This document shows positions 1 to 7,932 of a DNA stretch of 64,000 bases, in pieces. The position numbers and the translations under genes were made by a program. The notes beneath the pieces were generated by a model that saw nothing but the letters and a program-made list of their open reading frames with translations, did no database searches and was not told the DNA's origin. How positions within the stretch are numbered: position 1 is the first letter of the stretch; every line of letters begins with the position of its first letter. The stretch is taken from assembly GCF_003762905.1 (NCBI RefSeq), contig NZ_RJKS01000003.1, forward strand, positions 372,001 to 436,000. The letters are read 5' to 3'. This DNA comes from Curtobacterium sp. ZW137 (lineage in GTDB: Bacteria > Actinomycetota > Actinomycetes > Actinomycetales > Microbacteriaceae).

Positions 1-1
1 C

Positions 2-826
2 CACCGGATCCGGATCCCGTCGTCGCGGCTGCTCGACGGCATCGACGGTGCCGTCGCCGCGATGAGCGAACCGATGGTCAGCCACGACTGCGTCGCGTTC
101 TACCTGCTCTCGCAAGAGGTCTCCCAGCACGTCAAGGTGGTGCAGTCCGGGCAGGGCGCCGACGAGGTGCTCGGTGGGTACGACTGGTACCCACCGCTCG
201 CGGACGTGCCGCGCGACCAGGCCGCAGAGGCGTACCGATCCGTCTTCATGGACCGCAGGTGGTCGTCGCTGCAGCCGATGCTCGGGGAGCGGTGGCGGAG
301 CGACGACGACACCCCGTCGGCCTTCGTGGACCGCGAGTTCGCCCGCCCAGGAGCATCGACGAGCGTCGACGCAGCGCTCCGGAGCGACACGACGATCATG
401 CTCGTGGACGACCCGGTGAAACGGGTCGACAACATGACGATGGCCTGGGGGCTCGAAGCGCGCGTCCCGTTCCTCGACCACGAGTTCGTCGAGCTCGCCG
501 GGACCATCCCGCCGGCGCTGAAGCTCGCGGACGGTGGCAAGGGCGTGATGAAGCGCGCAGCACGCGGGATCGTGCCGGACGCGGTCATAGACCGCACCAA
601 GGGTTACTTCCCGGTGCCGGCGATCCGCCAGCTCGAGGGCCCGTACCTCGAACGCGTCCGCGACGCGCTCATGGCGCCGGCTGCCCGGGAACGCGGGCTG
701 TTCGACCCGGGTACGGTCGAGCGGATGCTCCAGGACCCGAACAGCACACGGACCGAGATCGGCGCGAACGCGCTCTGGCAGCTGGGCCTCATCGAGATGT
801 GGCTGCAGCAGCAGGGGGTGCGGTGA
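2..826 (+). CDS. asnO: N-acetylglutaminylglutamine amidotransferase, C-terminal part (5' truncated by window edge)
   Basis: The frame is open from base 2, so about the last 274 residues are present. They are the ATP-dependent synthetase half of an asparagine-synthase-type class II amidotransferase. Visible motifs are SGQGADEVLGGYDWYPP, then DDPVKRVDNMTMAWGLEARV followed by PFLDHEF, and KGYFPVPA. The YDWYPP extension and the DDPVKRVDN block are what I know from the subgroup that amidates N-acetyl-Gln-Gln to the osmoprotectant NAGGN amide, rather than from ordinary AsnB. The glutaminase domain and PP-loop lie outside the window. The stop overlaps the GTG of the next gene (GTGA), so the two are probably co-translated. 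A general asparagine synthase is the alternative. The usual partner ngg (acetyltransferase/ATP-grasp synthetase) would be expected just upstream. Confidence 0.82.
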   Translation, partial: HRIRIPSSRLLDGIDGAVAAMSEPMVSHDCVAFYLLSQEVSQHVKVVQSGQGADEVLGGYDWYPPLADVPRDQAAEAYRSVFMDRRWSSLQPMLGERWRSDDDTPSAFVDREFARPGASTSVDAALRSDTTIMLVDDPVKRVDNMTMAWGLEARVPFLDHEFVELAGTIPPALKLADGGKGVMKRAARGIVPDAVIDRTKGYFPVPAIRQLEGPYLERVRDALMAPAARERGLFDPGTVERMLQDPNSTRTEIGANALWQLGLIEMWLQQQGVR

Positions 827-2721
827 GCGGGGCCGCTCCGGTCCGGCCGGGAGGCCCGGCTCGCGTCGACCCGTCGGGTGCTGCCGAGCAGACGGTCGCC
901 ACCACGGCCGCGGTCGACCTGGGCGAGCGGCTCACCGCCGCCTGGGGATCGTGGGGCCCGACCATGACGCGGAACGCGCGCCGGGTGGCGTTCGTCAGCG
1001 ACCGGCACGGTACCCCCGAGGTGTTCGTGCAGGACGTCGTCGTCGACGGTCCGTTGCCCGAACCGGTGCGGATCTCGCTCTCCGATGATCCGGTCATCCG
1101 GGTCACGTGGTCCTCCGACGGCGAGTGGCTGGCCGTCGCGATCGCGACCGACGGCGGCGTCAAGCAGCAGGTCTGGGTCGTCCGGCCGGACGGCACCGAC
1201 GCCGCGCAGATCGCCGGGTCCCGGTACCAGCACGCCGAACTCGGCCCCTGGAGCCGCAGCGGCCACCGCGTCGTGATCACGCTGCCATCCACCGAGGCCG
1301 ACCAGCCCGCACGCTCGTACCTCGTCGACCCGGTGTCCGGCGACCGCGACGACCTGGCCGTCGGCGAGCTCATCCACATCCTCGACCTGTCGGTGGAGGA
1401 GCGTCTCGTGGTGCTCCGCGACGGCCAGCGCGGGCACGAGTTCGTCGTGGTCGTGGACCGTCTCACCGACGAGAGCCACCCGCTGCTCACCGACCCGCAG
1501 TCCGGGTCCGCGGAGATCGCGTTCCTCCGGCCGTCCCCCGCGAGCGAGACGAGCCCACTCGTGGCCTACGTCGCGACCGAAGCGGGCGCACCGCGTCGGC
1601 AGCTCATCGCCCAGCCGGTCGGCCCGCACGGATGGCGCGGCGAGCCCCGGCTGATCATGGGCCGCGCGGACGCCGAACTCGAGTTCCTCGACGCCGACGA
1701 CGCCGGGCGGACGCTGCTCCTCGGCTGGAACGTCGACGGCCGGAGCGAGCTCGACCTCATCAACACGCACTCCGCCTCCCGGACCCCCGTGCCCGGCCTC
1801 CCCGGGTACGTCGTCACCGACCCCGTGCTCAGCCGCGACGGCCGGAGCGTCATCCTCACGGTCGAGGGACCGACCCGGCCTCGGGAGCTCTGGCGTCTCG
1901 ACACGAACGAGCTGACGTGGAGCCGCGTGACCGACGTCCCGGCGCTGCCGTCCGTGGCGCTCGTCGAGCCGACGCTCGAGCGCTTCGCGGCCCGCGACGG
2001 GGTCGAGCTGACCGGATGGCTGTACCGGGCGTCCGAGCCCGGCGCGGCGATGATCCACCTGCACGGTGGGCCCGAGTCGCAGGAACGGCCGACGTTCTCG
2101 CCCCAGCACCAGGCACTCGCCGCGGCCGGGATCACCGTGTTCGCGCCGAACATCCGCGGGTCCTCCGGCTACGGCACCGAGTTCGTGCACGCCGACGACC
2201 TCGGCCTGCGGTGGAACGCGCTCGCCGACGTCGTGGACTGCGCACGGTGGCTCGTGGCGAACGGGTACGCGGACCGTGAACGGGTCGCGGTCGAGGGCCG
2301 CTCCTACGGCGGCTACGCAACGCTGGCATCGCTGGCGTTCACGCCCGACGTGTTCGCCGCCGGGGTCGCGGTGTGCGGGATGAGCGACTTCGCGACGTTC
2401 TACCGCGACACCGAGCCGTGGATCGCGTCGGCCGCCGCGACGAAGTACGGGCACCCCGTCGACGACGCCGACCTGCTGGCGTCGCTCTCGCCGATGCGGG
2501 CCGTTGACGACGTCACCGCGCCGTTGCTCGTCGTGCACGGCGAACTCGACACCAACGTCCCCATCGGTGAGGCGCACCAGGTCGTCGCCGCCCTGCGCGA
2601 GCGCTCCCACGACGTGGCGTACCTGGAGCTCGAGGGCGAGGGGCACGAGTACCGCCGCGCTTCCTCGCGCGCCCTGCTCGTGCGCGAGATGGTCGCGTTC
2701 CTGGCCGCTCGCCTCGGCTAG
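823..2721 (+). CDS. S9 family serine peptidase (prolyl-oligopeptidase / acylaminoacyl-peptidase type)
   Basis: A 632-residue cytoplasmic peptidase; no signal peptide is visible. The first ~370 residues are a TolB/DPP4-like beta-propeller (repeats such as VTWSSDGEWLAV and PVLSRDGRSVILTV). The C-terminal ~250 residues are an alpha/beta-hydrolase domain with the catalytic triad Ser494 (GRSYGGY), Asp576 (GELDTNVP) and His608 (GEGHEY), plus the oxyanion HGGPE motif. GTG 823 is chosen because it overlaps the previous stop and has AGCAGGGGG before it; the open frame extends further upstream only as a shadow of the amidotransferase gene. Known NAGGN loci carry a peptidase gene of a different family (M42), so a role in peptide turnover linked to this osmolyte is an inference from position. 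The N-terminal linker contains one copy of the dispersed CGGGAGGCCCGG element, in frame. Confidence 0.85.
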   Translation: MSGAAPVRPGGPARVDPSGAAEQTVATTAAVDLGERLTAAWGSWGPTMTRNARRVAFVSDRHGTPEVFVQDVVVDGPLPEPVRISLSDDPVIRVTWSSDGEWLAVAIATDGGVKQQVWVVRPDGTDAAQIAGSRYQHAELGPWSRSGHRVVITLPSTEADQPARSYLVDPVSGDRDDLAVGELIHILDLSVEERLVVLRDGQRGHEFVVVVDRLTDESHPLLTDPQSGSAEIAFLRPSPASETSPLVAYVATEAGAPRRQLIAQPVGPHGWRGEPRLIMGRADAELEFLDADDAGRTLLLGWNVDGRSELDLINTHSASRTPVPGLPGYVVTDPVLSRDGRSVILTVEGPTRPRELWRLDTNELTWSRVTDVPALPSVALVEPTLERFAARDGVELTGWLYRASEPGAAMIHLHGGPESQERPTFSPQHQALAAAGITVFAPNIRGSSGYGTEFVHADDLGLRWNALADVVDCARWLVANGYADRERVAVEGRSYGGYATLASLAFTPDVFAAGVAVCGMSDFATFYRDTEPWIASAAATKYGHPVDDADLLASLSPMRAVDDVTAPLLVVHGELDTNVPIGEAHQVVAALRERSHDVAYLELEGEGHEYRRASSRALLVREMVAFLAARLG

Positions 2722-2765
2722 CGCCTGCGAGGGTCAGCGTTCGTGGATTCTCTAGGATCGAGGGT

Positions 2766-3482
2766 GTGACGACCACGGTGCCCGGCTTCCACGCGCAACC
2801 CATCACGCAGCGCGGCCTCCGTGACCGCGTCTACGACCGGGTGCTCGACGTCCTGATGGGCCACGACGTCGAACCCGGCATGCGCCTGTCGATCGACGGC
2901 CTCGCCCGGACGCTCGGCGTCTCACCGACCCCGGTGCGCGAAGCCCTCGTGCAGCTCGAACGGACCGGACTCGTGGTGCGCGAGGCGAACAAGGGCTACC
3001 GCGTCGCACCCCCGCTCGCCGGCGACCAGCTCGAGGCACTCTTCGACGCCCGGCTCATCGTCGAGAGCGGTGCCGTGGAGCTCGCGGCCCGCGGTGACGT
3101 CGCCGCACTGCGCGAGCGGCTGAGTGCGGCGCTCGCGGACCAGGCTGCCGTCGCCGAGGAGATCGCGGCGGTGGGCGTCGGTGGCGCGTCCGAGGAGCTG
3201 ATGGCCCGGTTCTTCCGGAGCGACTGGCAGTTCCACCAGCTGGTCTTCGACGCCGCCAGGAACCCGTTCCTCCTCGAGATGTCGGAGATCATCACGACCC
3301 GCGTGCACCGGATGCGCCAGATCGTCGAGGGCGGTGGCGACGACACCGACCGTGCCGTACACGAGCACCGCGCGATCCTGGACGCGCTCGCCGAGGACCC
3401 GGCGTCCGCCGTGGCCGCGATGCGGGTGCACATCGATGCGGTCCGGCTGCGGTCCCGCGCCGACGCATCGCACGCGGGCTGA
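2766..3482 (+). CDS. GntR family transcriptional regulator (FCD/FadR subgroup)
   Basis: A 238-residue regulator. A winged helix-turn-helix spans roughly residues 14-80 (LARTLGVSPTPVREALVQLE is the recognition region). An all-helical FCD effector domain spans about 90-225. GTG 2766 sits 7 nt after a TAGGAT hexamer, so the message is probably leaderless. It precedes the six-gene catabolic operon in the same direction, but strong terminator hairpins separate the two. It most likely represses that operon through the palindrome at 3635-3652 and is relieved by a pathway acid or its phosphate. FCD regulators often sense small carboxylic acids or sugar acids, which fits the neighbouring genes; the actual ligand is unknown. 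Confidence 0.88.
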   Translation: MTTTVPGFHAQPITQRGLRDRVYDRVLDVLMGHDVEPGMRLSIDGLARTLGVSPTPVREALVQLERTGLVVREANKGYRVAPPLAGDQLEALFDARLIVESGAVELAARGDVAALRERLSAALADQAAVAEEIAAVGVGGASEELMARFFRSDWQFHQLVFDAARNPFLLEMSEIITTRVHRMRQIVEGGGDDTDRAVHEHRAILDALAEDPASAVAAMRVHIDAVRLRSRADASHAG

Positions 3483-3511
3483 CCGGTCCCGCGTGCGCGT
3501 CCTGAGGGCAC

Positions 3512-3552
3512 GGACGCCCGTGCCGAGGTTCGGGTCAGCGGCACGGGCGTCC
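3512..3552. terminator. Strong hairpin after the GntR gene
   Basis: A perfect 14-bp inverted repeat, GGACGCCCGTGCCG / CGGCACGGGCGTCC, with a 13-nt loop, begins 30 bases after the GntR stop. There is no U-tract immediately after it, so it may rely on the following hairpin or act as a factor-assisted terminator. Confidence 0.75.
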
Positions 3553-3581
3553 TGATCCTCCGAGCCCGGACTCCTTCGGAG

Positions 3582-3599
3582 CCCCCGTACGGGGGGTTT
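3582..3599 (+). terminator. Second, compact Rho-independent-type terminator
   Basis: The hairpin CCCCCG-TA-CGGGGG is followed at once by GTTT, a short U-run. Together with the hairpin upstream it isolates the regulator gene from the catabolic operon. Confidence 0.65.
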
Positions 3600-3610
3600 G
3601 GTCGAGGTGG

Positions 3611-3652
3611 TTGCGCTCTGCCCCAGAGCATGTATCTTTCCTATAGGAAAGA
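3611..3652 (+). promoter_or_regulatory. Promoter and palindromic operator of the catabolic operon
   Basis: TTGCGC (3611-3616) and TATCTT (3633-3638) are spaced 16 nt apart and resemble -35/-10 boxes. The perfect 18-bp palindrome TCTTTCCTATAGGAAAGA (3635-3652) overlaps the -10 box and the predicted transcription start, the classic position for repression. It is AT-rich in a GC-rich genome and lies 38 nt before the first start codon. The adjacent FCD-type GntR regulator is the natural candidate ligand; that link is inferred from position. Confidence 0.7.
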
Positions 3653-3690
3653 GGTTCATCGCCGAACCGCGACATGCAAGGGAGCATTCC

Positions 3691-4710
3691 GTGAACCACG
3701 CACAGGACTGGGTCCAGCAGGACTGGGACACCGCGACCTGGACCGCCGAGACGTGGCCGATCGCCGCGTGCCTGCACGGCTTCCCGCCGGTCGGCGCCGA
3801 CGGCACCGCCGTGCACGACGCCGCTCCGGAGGTCTGGGACGACATCCTCGGCCAGGTCGCCGCCGCGGGCTTCTCGCTCGCCGAACTCGCCGACAGCCAC
3901 ATCCGGCCCGCCGACCTCGAAGCCTCCCGCCGGGACGAGTTCTTCGACATCGCCCGGTCCCACGGGATCGGGATCCCGTCGGTGCACCTGCAGCGCAAGA
4001 GCGTCATCCAGCCGGGGCGCGAGGAGGACAACCTCGCGTACGCGCACCGCACGATCGACGCGGCGGCCGAGTGGGGCATGCAGGTGTTCTCGACCGGCCT
4101 GCACCAGCCGTTCAACGAGGCCCAGCAGCGTGCGCTCTGGTTCTGGACGGCGCAGGGACCGAAGGACCCGGACGACCCCGAGGTCTGGAACGCCGCGGTC
4201 AGCCGCCTCCGTGAACTCGGCGAGCACGCCGCGTCCGTCGGGCTGCCGATGGCGCTCGAGCTCTACGAGGACACCTACCTCGGCACCGCCGACAGCGCCG
4301 TCCGACTGGTCGAGGAGATCGGTCTCGACAACGTCGGCCTGAACGCCGACGTCGCGAACCTCATCCGCCTGCACCGTCCGGTGGAGGACTGGAAGGAGCT
4401 GTTCGCGAAGACCATGCCGCACACGAACTACCTGCACGTGAAGAACTACACGCGCGACGAGGCCGCCGACGGCAGCTGGGCGACGTCCGTCCCGAGCACC
4501 ATGGAGACCGGGCTCATCAACTACCGGCAGGTCCTCCGCGACGCCGTGGCGAACGGCTTCCGCGGCATCCTCATGACCGAGCAGTACGGCGGGGACAGCC
4601 TCGGCGTCTGCGCCACGAACCAGCAGTACATCCGATCCGTCCTCGCGACCACGAAGCTCGGCGAGACCGCCGCGACCGCCGGGACGACCACCGAAGGAGC
4701 AACTCGATGA
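3691..4710 (+). CDS. Sugar phosphate isomerase/epimerase-type TIM-barrel protein
   Basis: A 339-residue xylose-isomerase-like (AP-endonuclease-2 fold) TIM barrel. Metal ligands typical of the fold are visible: Glu in ALELYED, Asp in LNADVAN, His in LHVKNY and Glu in MTEQYGG. GTG 3691 is preferred over the longer open frame because AAGGGAGC precedes it and the operator lies upstream. It is the first gene of the operon and overlaps the next by 4 bases (ATGA). Members of this fold act as isomerases, epimerases, dehydratases or, in D-apionate pathways, as a 3-oxo-acid decarboxylase giving L-erythrulose. The last would feed the kinase at the operon end, but the substrate cannot be read from sequence. 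Confidence 0.82.
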   Translation: MNHAQDWVQQDWDTATWTAETWPIAACLHGFPPVGADGTAVHDAAPEVWDDILGQVAAAGFSLAELADSHIRPADLEASRRDEFFDIARSHGIGIPSVHLQRKSVIQPGREEDNLAYAHRTIDAAAEWGMQVFSTGLHQPFNEAQQRALWFWTAQGPKDPDDPEVWNAAVSRLRELGEHAASVGLPMALELYEDTYLGTADSAVRLVEEIGLDNVGLNADVANLIRLHRPVEDWKELFAKTMPHTNYLHVKNYTRDEAADGSWATSVPSTMETGLINYRQVLRDAVANGFRGILMTEQYGGDSLGVCATNQQYIRSVLATTKLGETAATAGTTTEGATR

Positions 4711-5660
4711 GCACCCTCGACATCGCCGTCGTCGGATCCGGCTACATGGGCGGCGGGATCGCCCAGGTCCTCGCCCTCGCCGGCCACACCGTCCGCATCG
4801 CCGACATCTCCGCGGAGATCGCCGCATCCAACCGAGCACGGCTCATCACCGAGACGGAGCAGTTCGTCGCGGACGGTCTGTTCCCTGCGGACGCCGTGTC
4901 CCGCGTCGACGCGCACCTCAGCGCCGCCGAGTCCATCGAGGAAGCGGTCGCCACGGCCGACTTCATCGAGGAAGCGGTCCCCGAGAAGCTCGAGATCAAG
5001 CACGACACCCTCCGCCGGATCAGCGCGGCCGCCCGCCCGGACGCGATCATCGGCTCGAACACGTCGACGATCCTGATCCAGTCGCTCGCGGAAGCCGTCA
5101 CCGGCCCGGAGCGCTTCCTCGGCGTGCACTTCTCCAACCCGGCCCCGTTCATCCCGGGCGTCGAGCTCATCCCGCACCCCACGACGAACGACCACGCGGT
5201 CGAGGTCGCCGAGGCCGTCGTCGCCGCCACCGGCAAGCAGTCGGCGCGGGTGAAGGACGCGACCGGGTTCGTGCTGAACCGCCTGCAGTACGCCCTGTTC
5301 GAGGAGGCGACGAAGATCGTCGACGAGGGCATCGCGACGCCCGACGACATCGACACGATCGTCCGGACGACCTTCGGGTTCCGCCTGCCGTTCTTCGGCC
5401 CGTTCGCGATCGCGGACATGGCCGGACTCGACGTCTACGCGTTCTGCTTCGAGTCGCTGCAGACCCGCTGGCCCGAGCGGTTCGCCACCCCGTCCTCGCT
5501 GCAGCAGCACGTCGACGCCGGCGAGCTCGGCACGAAGTCCGGCTCCGGGTACCTCGACGTCCCCGCCGACCGCACGCCCGAGCTCGTCGCCTACCGCAAC
5601 CGCGCCTACGTCGCGATGCAGAAGCTCCTCGACGAGCTCGGCCCGGCACCGATCCACTGA
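4707..5660 (+). CDS. 3-hydroxyacyl-CoA-dehydrogenase-family oxidoreductase (probable sugar-acid 3-dehydrogenase)
   Basis: A 317-residue NAD-dependent dehydrogenase with the Rossmann motif GSGYMGGG near residue 9, the EAVPEKLEIK block, the catalytic region GVHFSNPAPFIPGVELIP and a C-terminal HCDH helical domain (TGFVLNRLQYALFEEA). The PAPFIPGVEL wording departs from fatty-acid enzymes (NPAPVMKLVEV). L-gulonate 3-dehydrogenase and related beta-hydroxyacid enzymes share this fold, so oxidation of a hydroxy acid at C3 suits the operon better than beta-oxidation. It starts inside the stop of the previous gene, and a 16-bp gap with GGAGGG follows before the SDR gene. Confidence 0.82.
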   Translation: MSTLDIAVVGSGYMGGGIAQVLALAGHTVRIADISAEIAASNRARLITETEQFVADGLFPADAVSRVDAHLSAAESIEEAVATADFIEEAVPEKLEIKHDTLRRISAAARPDAIIGSNTSTILIQSLAEAVTGPERFLGVHFSNPAPFIPGVELIPHPTTNDHAVEVAEAVVAATGKQSARVKDATGFVLNRLQYALFEEATKIVDEGIATPDDIDTIVRTTFGFRLPFFGPFAIADMAGLDVYAFCFESLQTRWPERFATPSSLQQHVDAGELGTKSGSGYLDVPADRTPELVAYRNRAYVAMQKLLDELGPAPIH

Positions 5661-5676
5661 CCAGGAGGGAACGACC

Positions 5677-6438
5677 ATGAGCAACCAGCGCAAGACCGTC
5701 GTCCTCACGGGCGCAGCCTCCCCGCGCGGCATCGGCCGCGCCACCGCCCACCACCTCGCCGAGGCCGGCTGGGACATCGGGATCATCGACCTCGACGACG
5801 ACGCCTCGCAGGCGGTCGCAGCCGAGATCCGCGAGCAGCACGGCGTCCGCGCGGTCGGCGCCGGCGCGAACGTCGCCGACGAGTCCGCCGTCCGAGCGGC
5901 CTTCGACACCATCGAGGCCGAGCTCGACCCGATCGTGGCCCTCGTGAACCTGGCCGGGGTCTCCTCGGCGCACGAGTACCTCGACCTGCCGGAGGGCGAG
6001 TGGCACCGGGTCCTCTCGATCAACCTCGACGGGGTGCACTTCGCCAGCCTCCGGGCCGCCGAGTCGATGGTCCGGAACGGCTACGGACGGATCGTGAACC
6101 TGTCCTCGGTGTCGGCGCAGCGCGGCGGCGGCACGTTCAGCAAGACGCCCTACACCGTCGCCAAGGCCGGTGTGATCGGCCTCACGCGTGGGCTCGCCCG
6201 CGAACTCGGGCCGAAGGGCGTGACCGTCAACGCGATCGCCCCCGGGCCGATCGACACCGACATCATGGGCGGCACGCTCACCGAGGAGCGGAAGACCGCG
6301 ATGGCCGCCGACGGGGTGCTCCCACGCATCGGCACCCCGCGGGACATCGCCGCCGCGATCGCCTACCTGATCAGCGACGACGCCGGGTTCGTCACGGGCC
6401 AGACGCTCAACGTCGACGGCGGCCTCTACATGCACTAG
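5677..6438 (+). CDS. SDR family NAD(P)-dependent oxidoreductase
   Basis: A 253-residue classical short-chain dehydrogenase/reductase. The cofactor motif TGAASPRGIG is near residue 11, NLAG is conserved, and the catalytic triad is Ser146, Tyr159 and Lys163 (YTVAK). The C-terminal GQTLNVDGG is typical. The start ATG has AGGAGGG at good spacing. Inside a sugar-acid/polyol operon it probably supplies an oxidation or reduction step upstream or downstream of the HCDH-type enzyme. The gene end is followed by ~105 bases before the permease, containing a short GTCCGGA/TCCGGAC hairpin and a variant copy of the dispersed GCCTCCCGTCC element. Confidence 0.87.
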   Translation: MSNQRKTVVLTGAASPRGIGRATAHHLAEAGWDIGIIDLDDDASQAVAAEIREQHGVRAVGAGANVADESAVRAAFDTIEAELDPIVALVNLAGVSSAHEYLDLPEGEWHRVLSINLDGVHFASLRAAESMVRNGYGRIVNLSSVSAQRGGGTFSKTPYTVAKAGVIGLTRGLARELGPKGVTVNAIAPGPIDTDIMGGTLTEERKTAMAADGVLPRIGTPRDIAAAIAYLISDDAGFVTGQTLNVDGGLYMH

Positions 6439-6543
6439 GGCCCACCGCCCGCGGAACGTGCGCCGACCCGGCGACGCGATCCGTGCCTCCCGTCCGGATC
6501 TCCGGACCCACCGAACTGCACCGTGCTCGCGAAGGAGCGAACC

Positions 6544-7932
6544 GTGTCCCTCCCCAACGCCCCCGCGCTCGGGTCGACCAACGACCCCGGCCTGAAGTCC
6601 GCCATCGGCAAGGCGACGAAGCACCTCATGCCGATGCTCGTCATCCTGTACTTCGTCGCCTTCCTCGACCGCACCAACGTCGGCTTCGCCGAGGAGGCCC
6701 TCAGCGTCGACCGCGGGATCTCCGACGCGGCCTTCGCACTCGGTGCCGGCATCTTCTTCATCGGCTACGCGATCTTCGAGATCCCGTCGAACCTGCTCCT
6801 CAAGCGGTTCGGTGCGCGGTTCTGGCTCGCCCGCATCGCGATCACGTGGGGCATCGTCGCCGCACTGTTCGCCTTCACGACGAACGACACGATGTTCATC
6901 GTGCTGCGGTTCATCCTCGGCGTGACCGAGGCGGGCCTGTTCCCCGGCGTGATCATGTACCTGTCCGAGTGGTTCCCGAACAAGGTCCGCGTGCGGATGT
7001 TCGCGATCTTCTACCTGGCGCAGCCGTTCTCGCAGATGATCGGTGCACCGCTCTCCGGCGGGCTCCTCAGCTTCGGCGACAAGGCCACCCCGTTCCACGG
7101 CTGGCAGGTGATGTTCGCGGGTGAGGGCATCCTCGCGGTGCTCGCCGGGATCGCGGCGCTGGTGTTCCTGACGAACAGTCCGCAGAAGGCGAAGTGGCTG
7201 GAGCCGGGGGAGAAGGACTCGCTGACCGCGGCGATGGCCCGCGAGGACTCCGCGCGGAGCGAGGACGGTCCGCAGGGCATCTGGCGGGCGATGGCGAGCG
7301 GCCGCGTCTGGTACTTCACGATCATCTACTTCTGCCTGCAGGTCGCCGTCTACGGGACGACGTTCTACCTGCCGCAGCAGGTCTCGTCGCTCCTCGGGCA
7401 AGAGGTGGGCTGGCAGGTCGGGCTCGTCTCCGCGATCCCGTGGCTCGTCGGGCTCGTCGCCTGCTACCTCGTCGGTTCCCGCGCGGACACCGTCGGCCGT
7501 CGCCGTCGCTGGGGCACGATGTTCTACATCACCACCGGGCTCTCGATCCTCGGGTCGGCGTGGGCGGGCGCGAACGGCCAGCCGATCCTCGGCATCGTGT
7601 TCATCACGCTGGCGGTCGCGAGCTTCCTGGCCGTCGGACCGATCACGTGGGCGTACCCGACCGCGTTCCTGACGGGTGCGGCCGCGGCCGCGGGCATCGG
7701 CCTGATCAACTCGCTCGGCAACCTCGGCGGGTTCGTCGCACCGATCATGCGCACCGCGATCAACGAGGTGATCCCCACGGACAGCGGGGCGTTCGGCATC
7801 GTCTCGCTCGGCGTGCTGGCGTTCGTGGCCGCGGTGATGATCTTCTGTACCAAGTTCTTCCGGGGGTCGCGTGCCGACGACCTCCTCGACACGAGCCACG
7901 TGCGCACGACCGATGCGGAGGCAGGACGATGA
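6544..7932 (+). CDS. MFS transporter, anion:cation symporter (ACS) type
   Basis: A 462-residue, 12-helix permease. The N-terminal block YFVAFLDRTNVGFA, then IGYAIFEIPSNLLLKRFGAR and GVTEAGLFPGVIMYLSEWFP, is characteristic of the ACS family that imports sugar acids, tartrate, galactonate, phthalate and similar anions. GTG 6544 is preferred over an in-frame GTG 21 bases upstream because GAAGGAGCG precedes it at 6-7 nt. The stop overlaps the kinase start (ATGA). Its family supports an acidic substrate for this operon, and its position among the catabolic genes makes it the likely uptake system. Confidence 0.87.
   Translation: MSLPNAPALGSTNDPGLKSAIGKATKHLMPMLVILYFVAFLDRTNVGFAEEALSVDRGISDAAFALGAGIFFIGYAIFEIPSNLLLKRFGARFWLARIAITWGIVAALFAFTTNDTMFIVLRFILGVTEAGLFPGVIMYLSEWFPNKVRVRMFAIFYLAQPFSQMIGAPLSGGLLSFGDKATPFHGWQVMFAGEGILAVLAGIAALVFLTNSPQKAKWLEPGEKDSLTAAMAREDSARSEDGPQGIWRAMASGRVWYFTIIYFCLQVAVYGTTFYLPQQVSSLLGQEVGWQVGLVSAIPWLVGLVACYLVGSRADTVGRRRRWGTMFYITTGLSILGSAWAGANGQPILGIVFITLAVASFLAVGPITWAYPTAFLTGAAAAAGIGLINSLGNLGGFVAPIMRTAINEVIPTDSGAFGIVSLGVLAFVAAVMIFCTKFFRGSRADDLLDTSHVRTTDAEAGR

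Noticed and set aside
604..2646. 680-codon open frame antisense to the S9 peptidase gene
   Set aside because: Arg/Asp/Gly/Val-rich low-complexity translation without motifs; in very GC-rich DNA the frame opposite a real gene is routinely open. The same holds for the other long antisense frames, for example 5167-7899 and 19063-22374.
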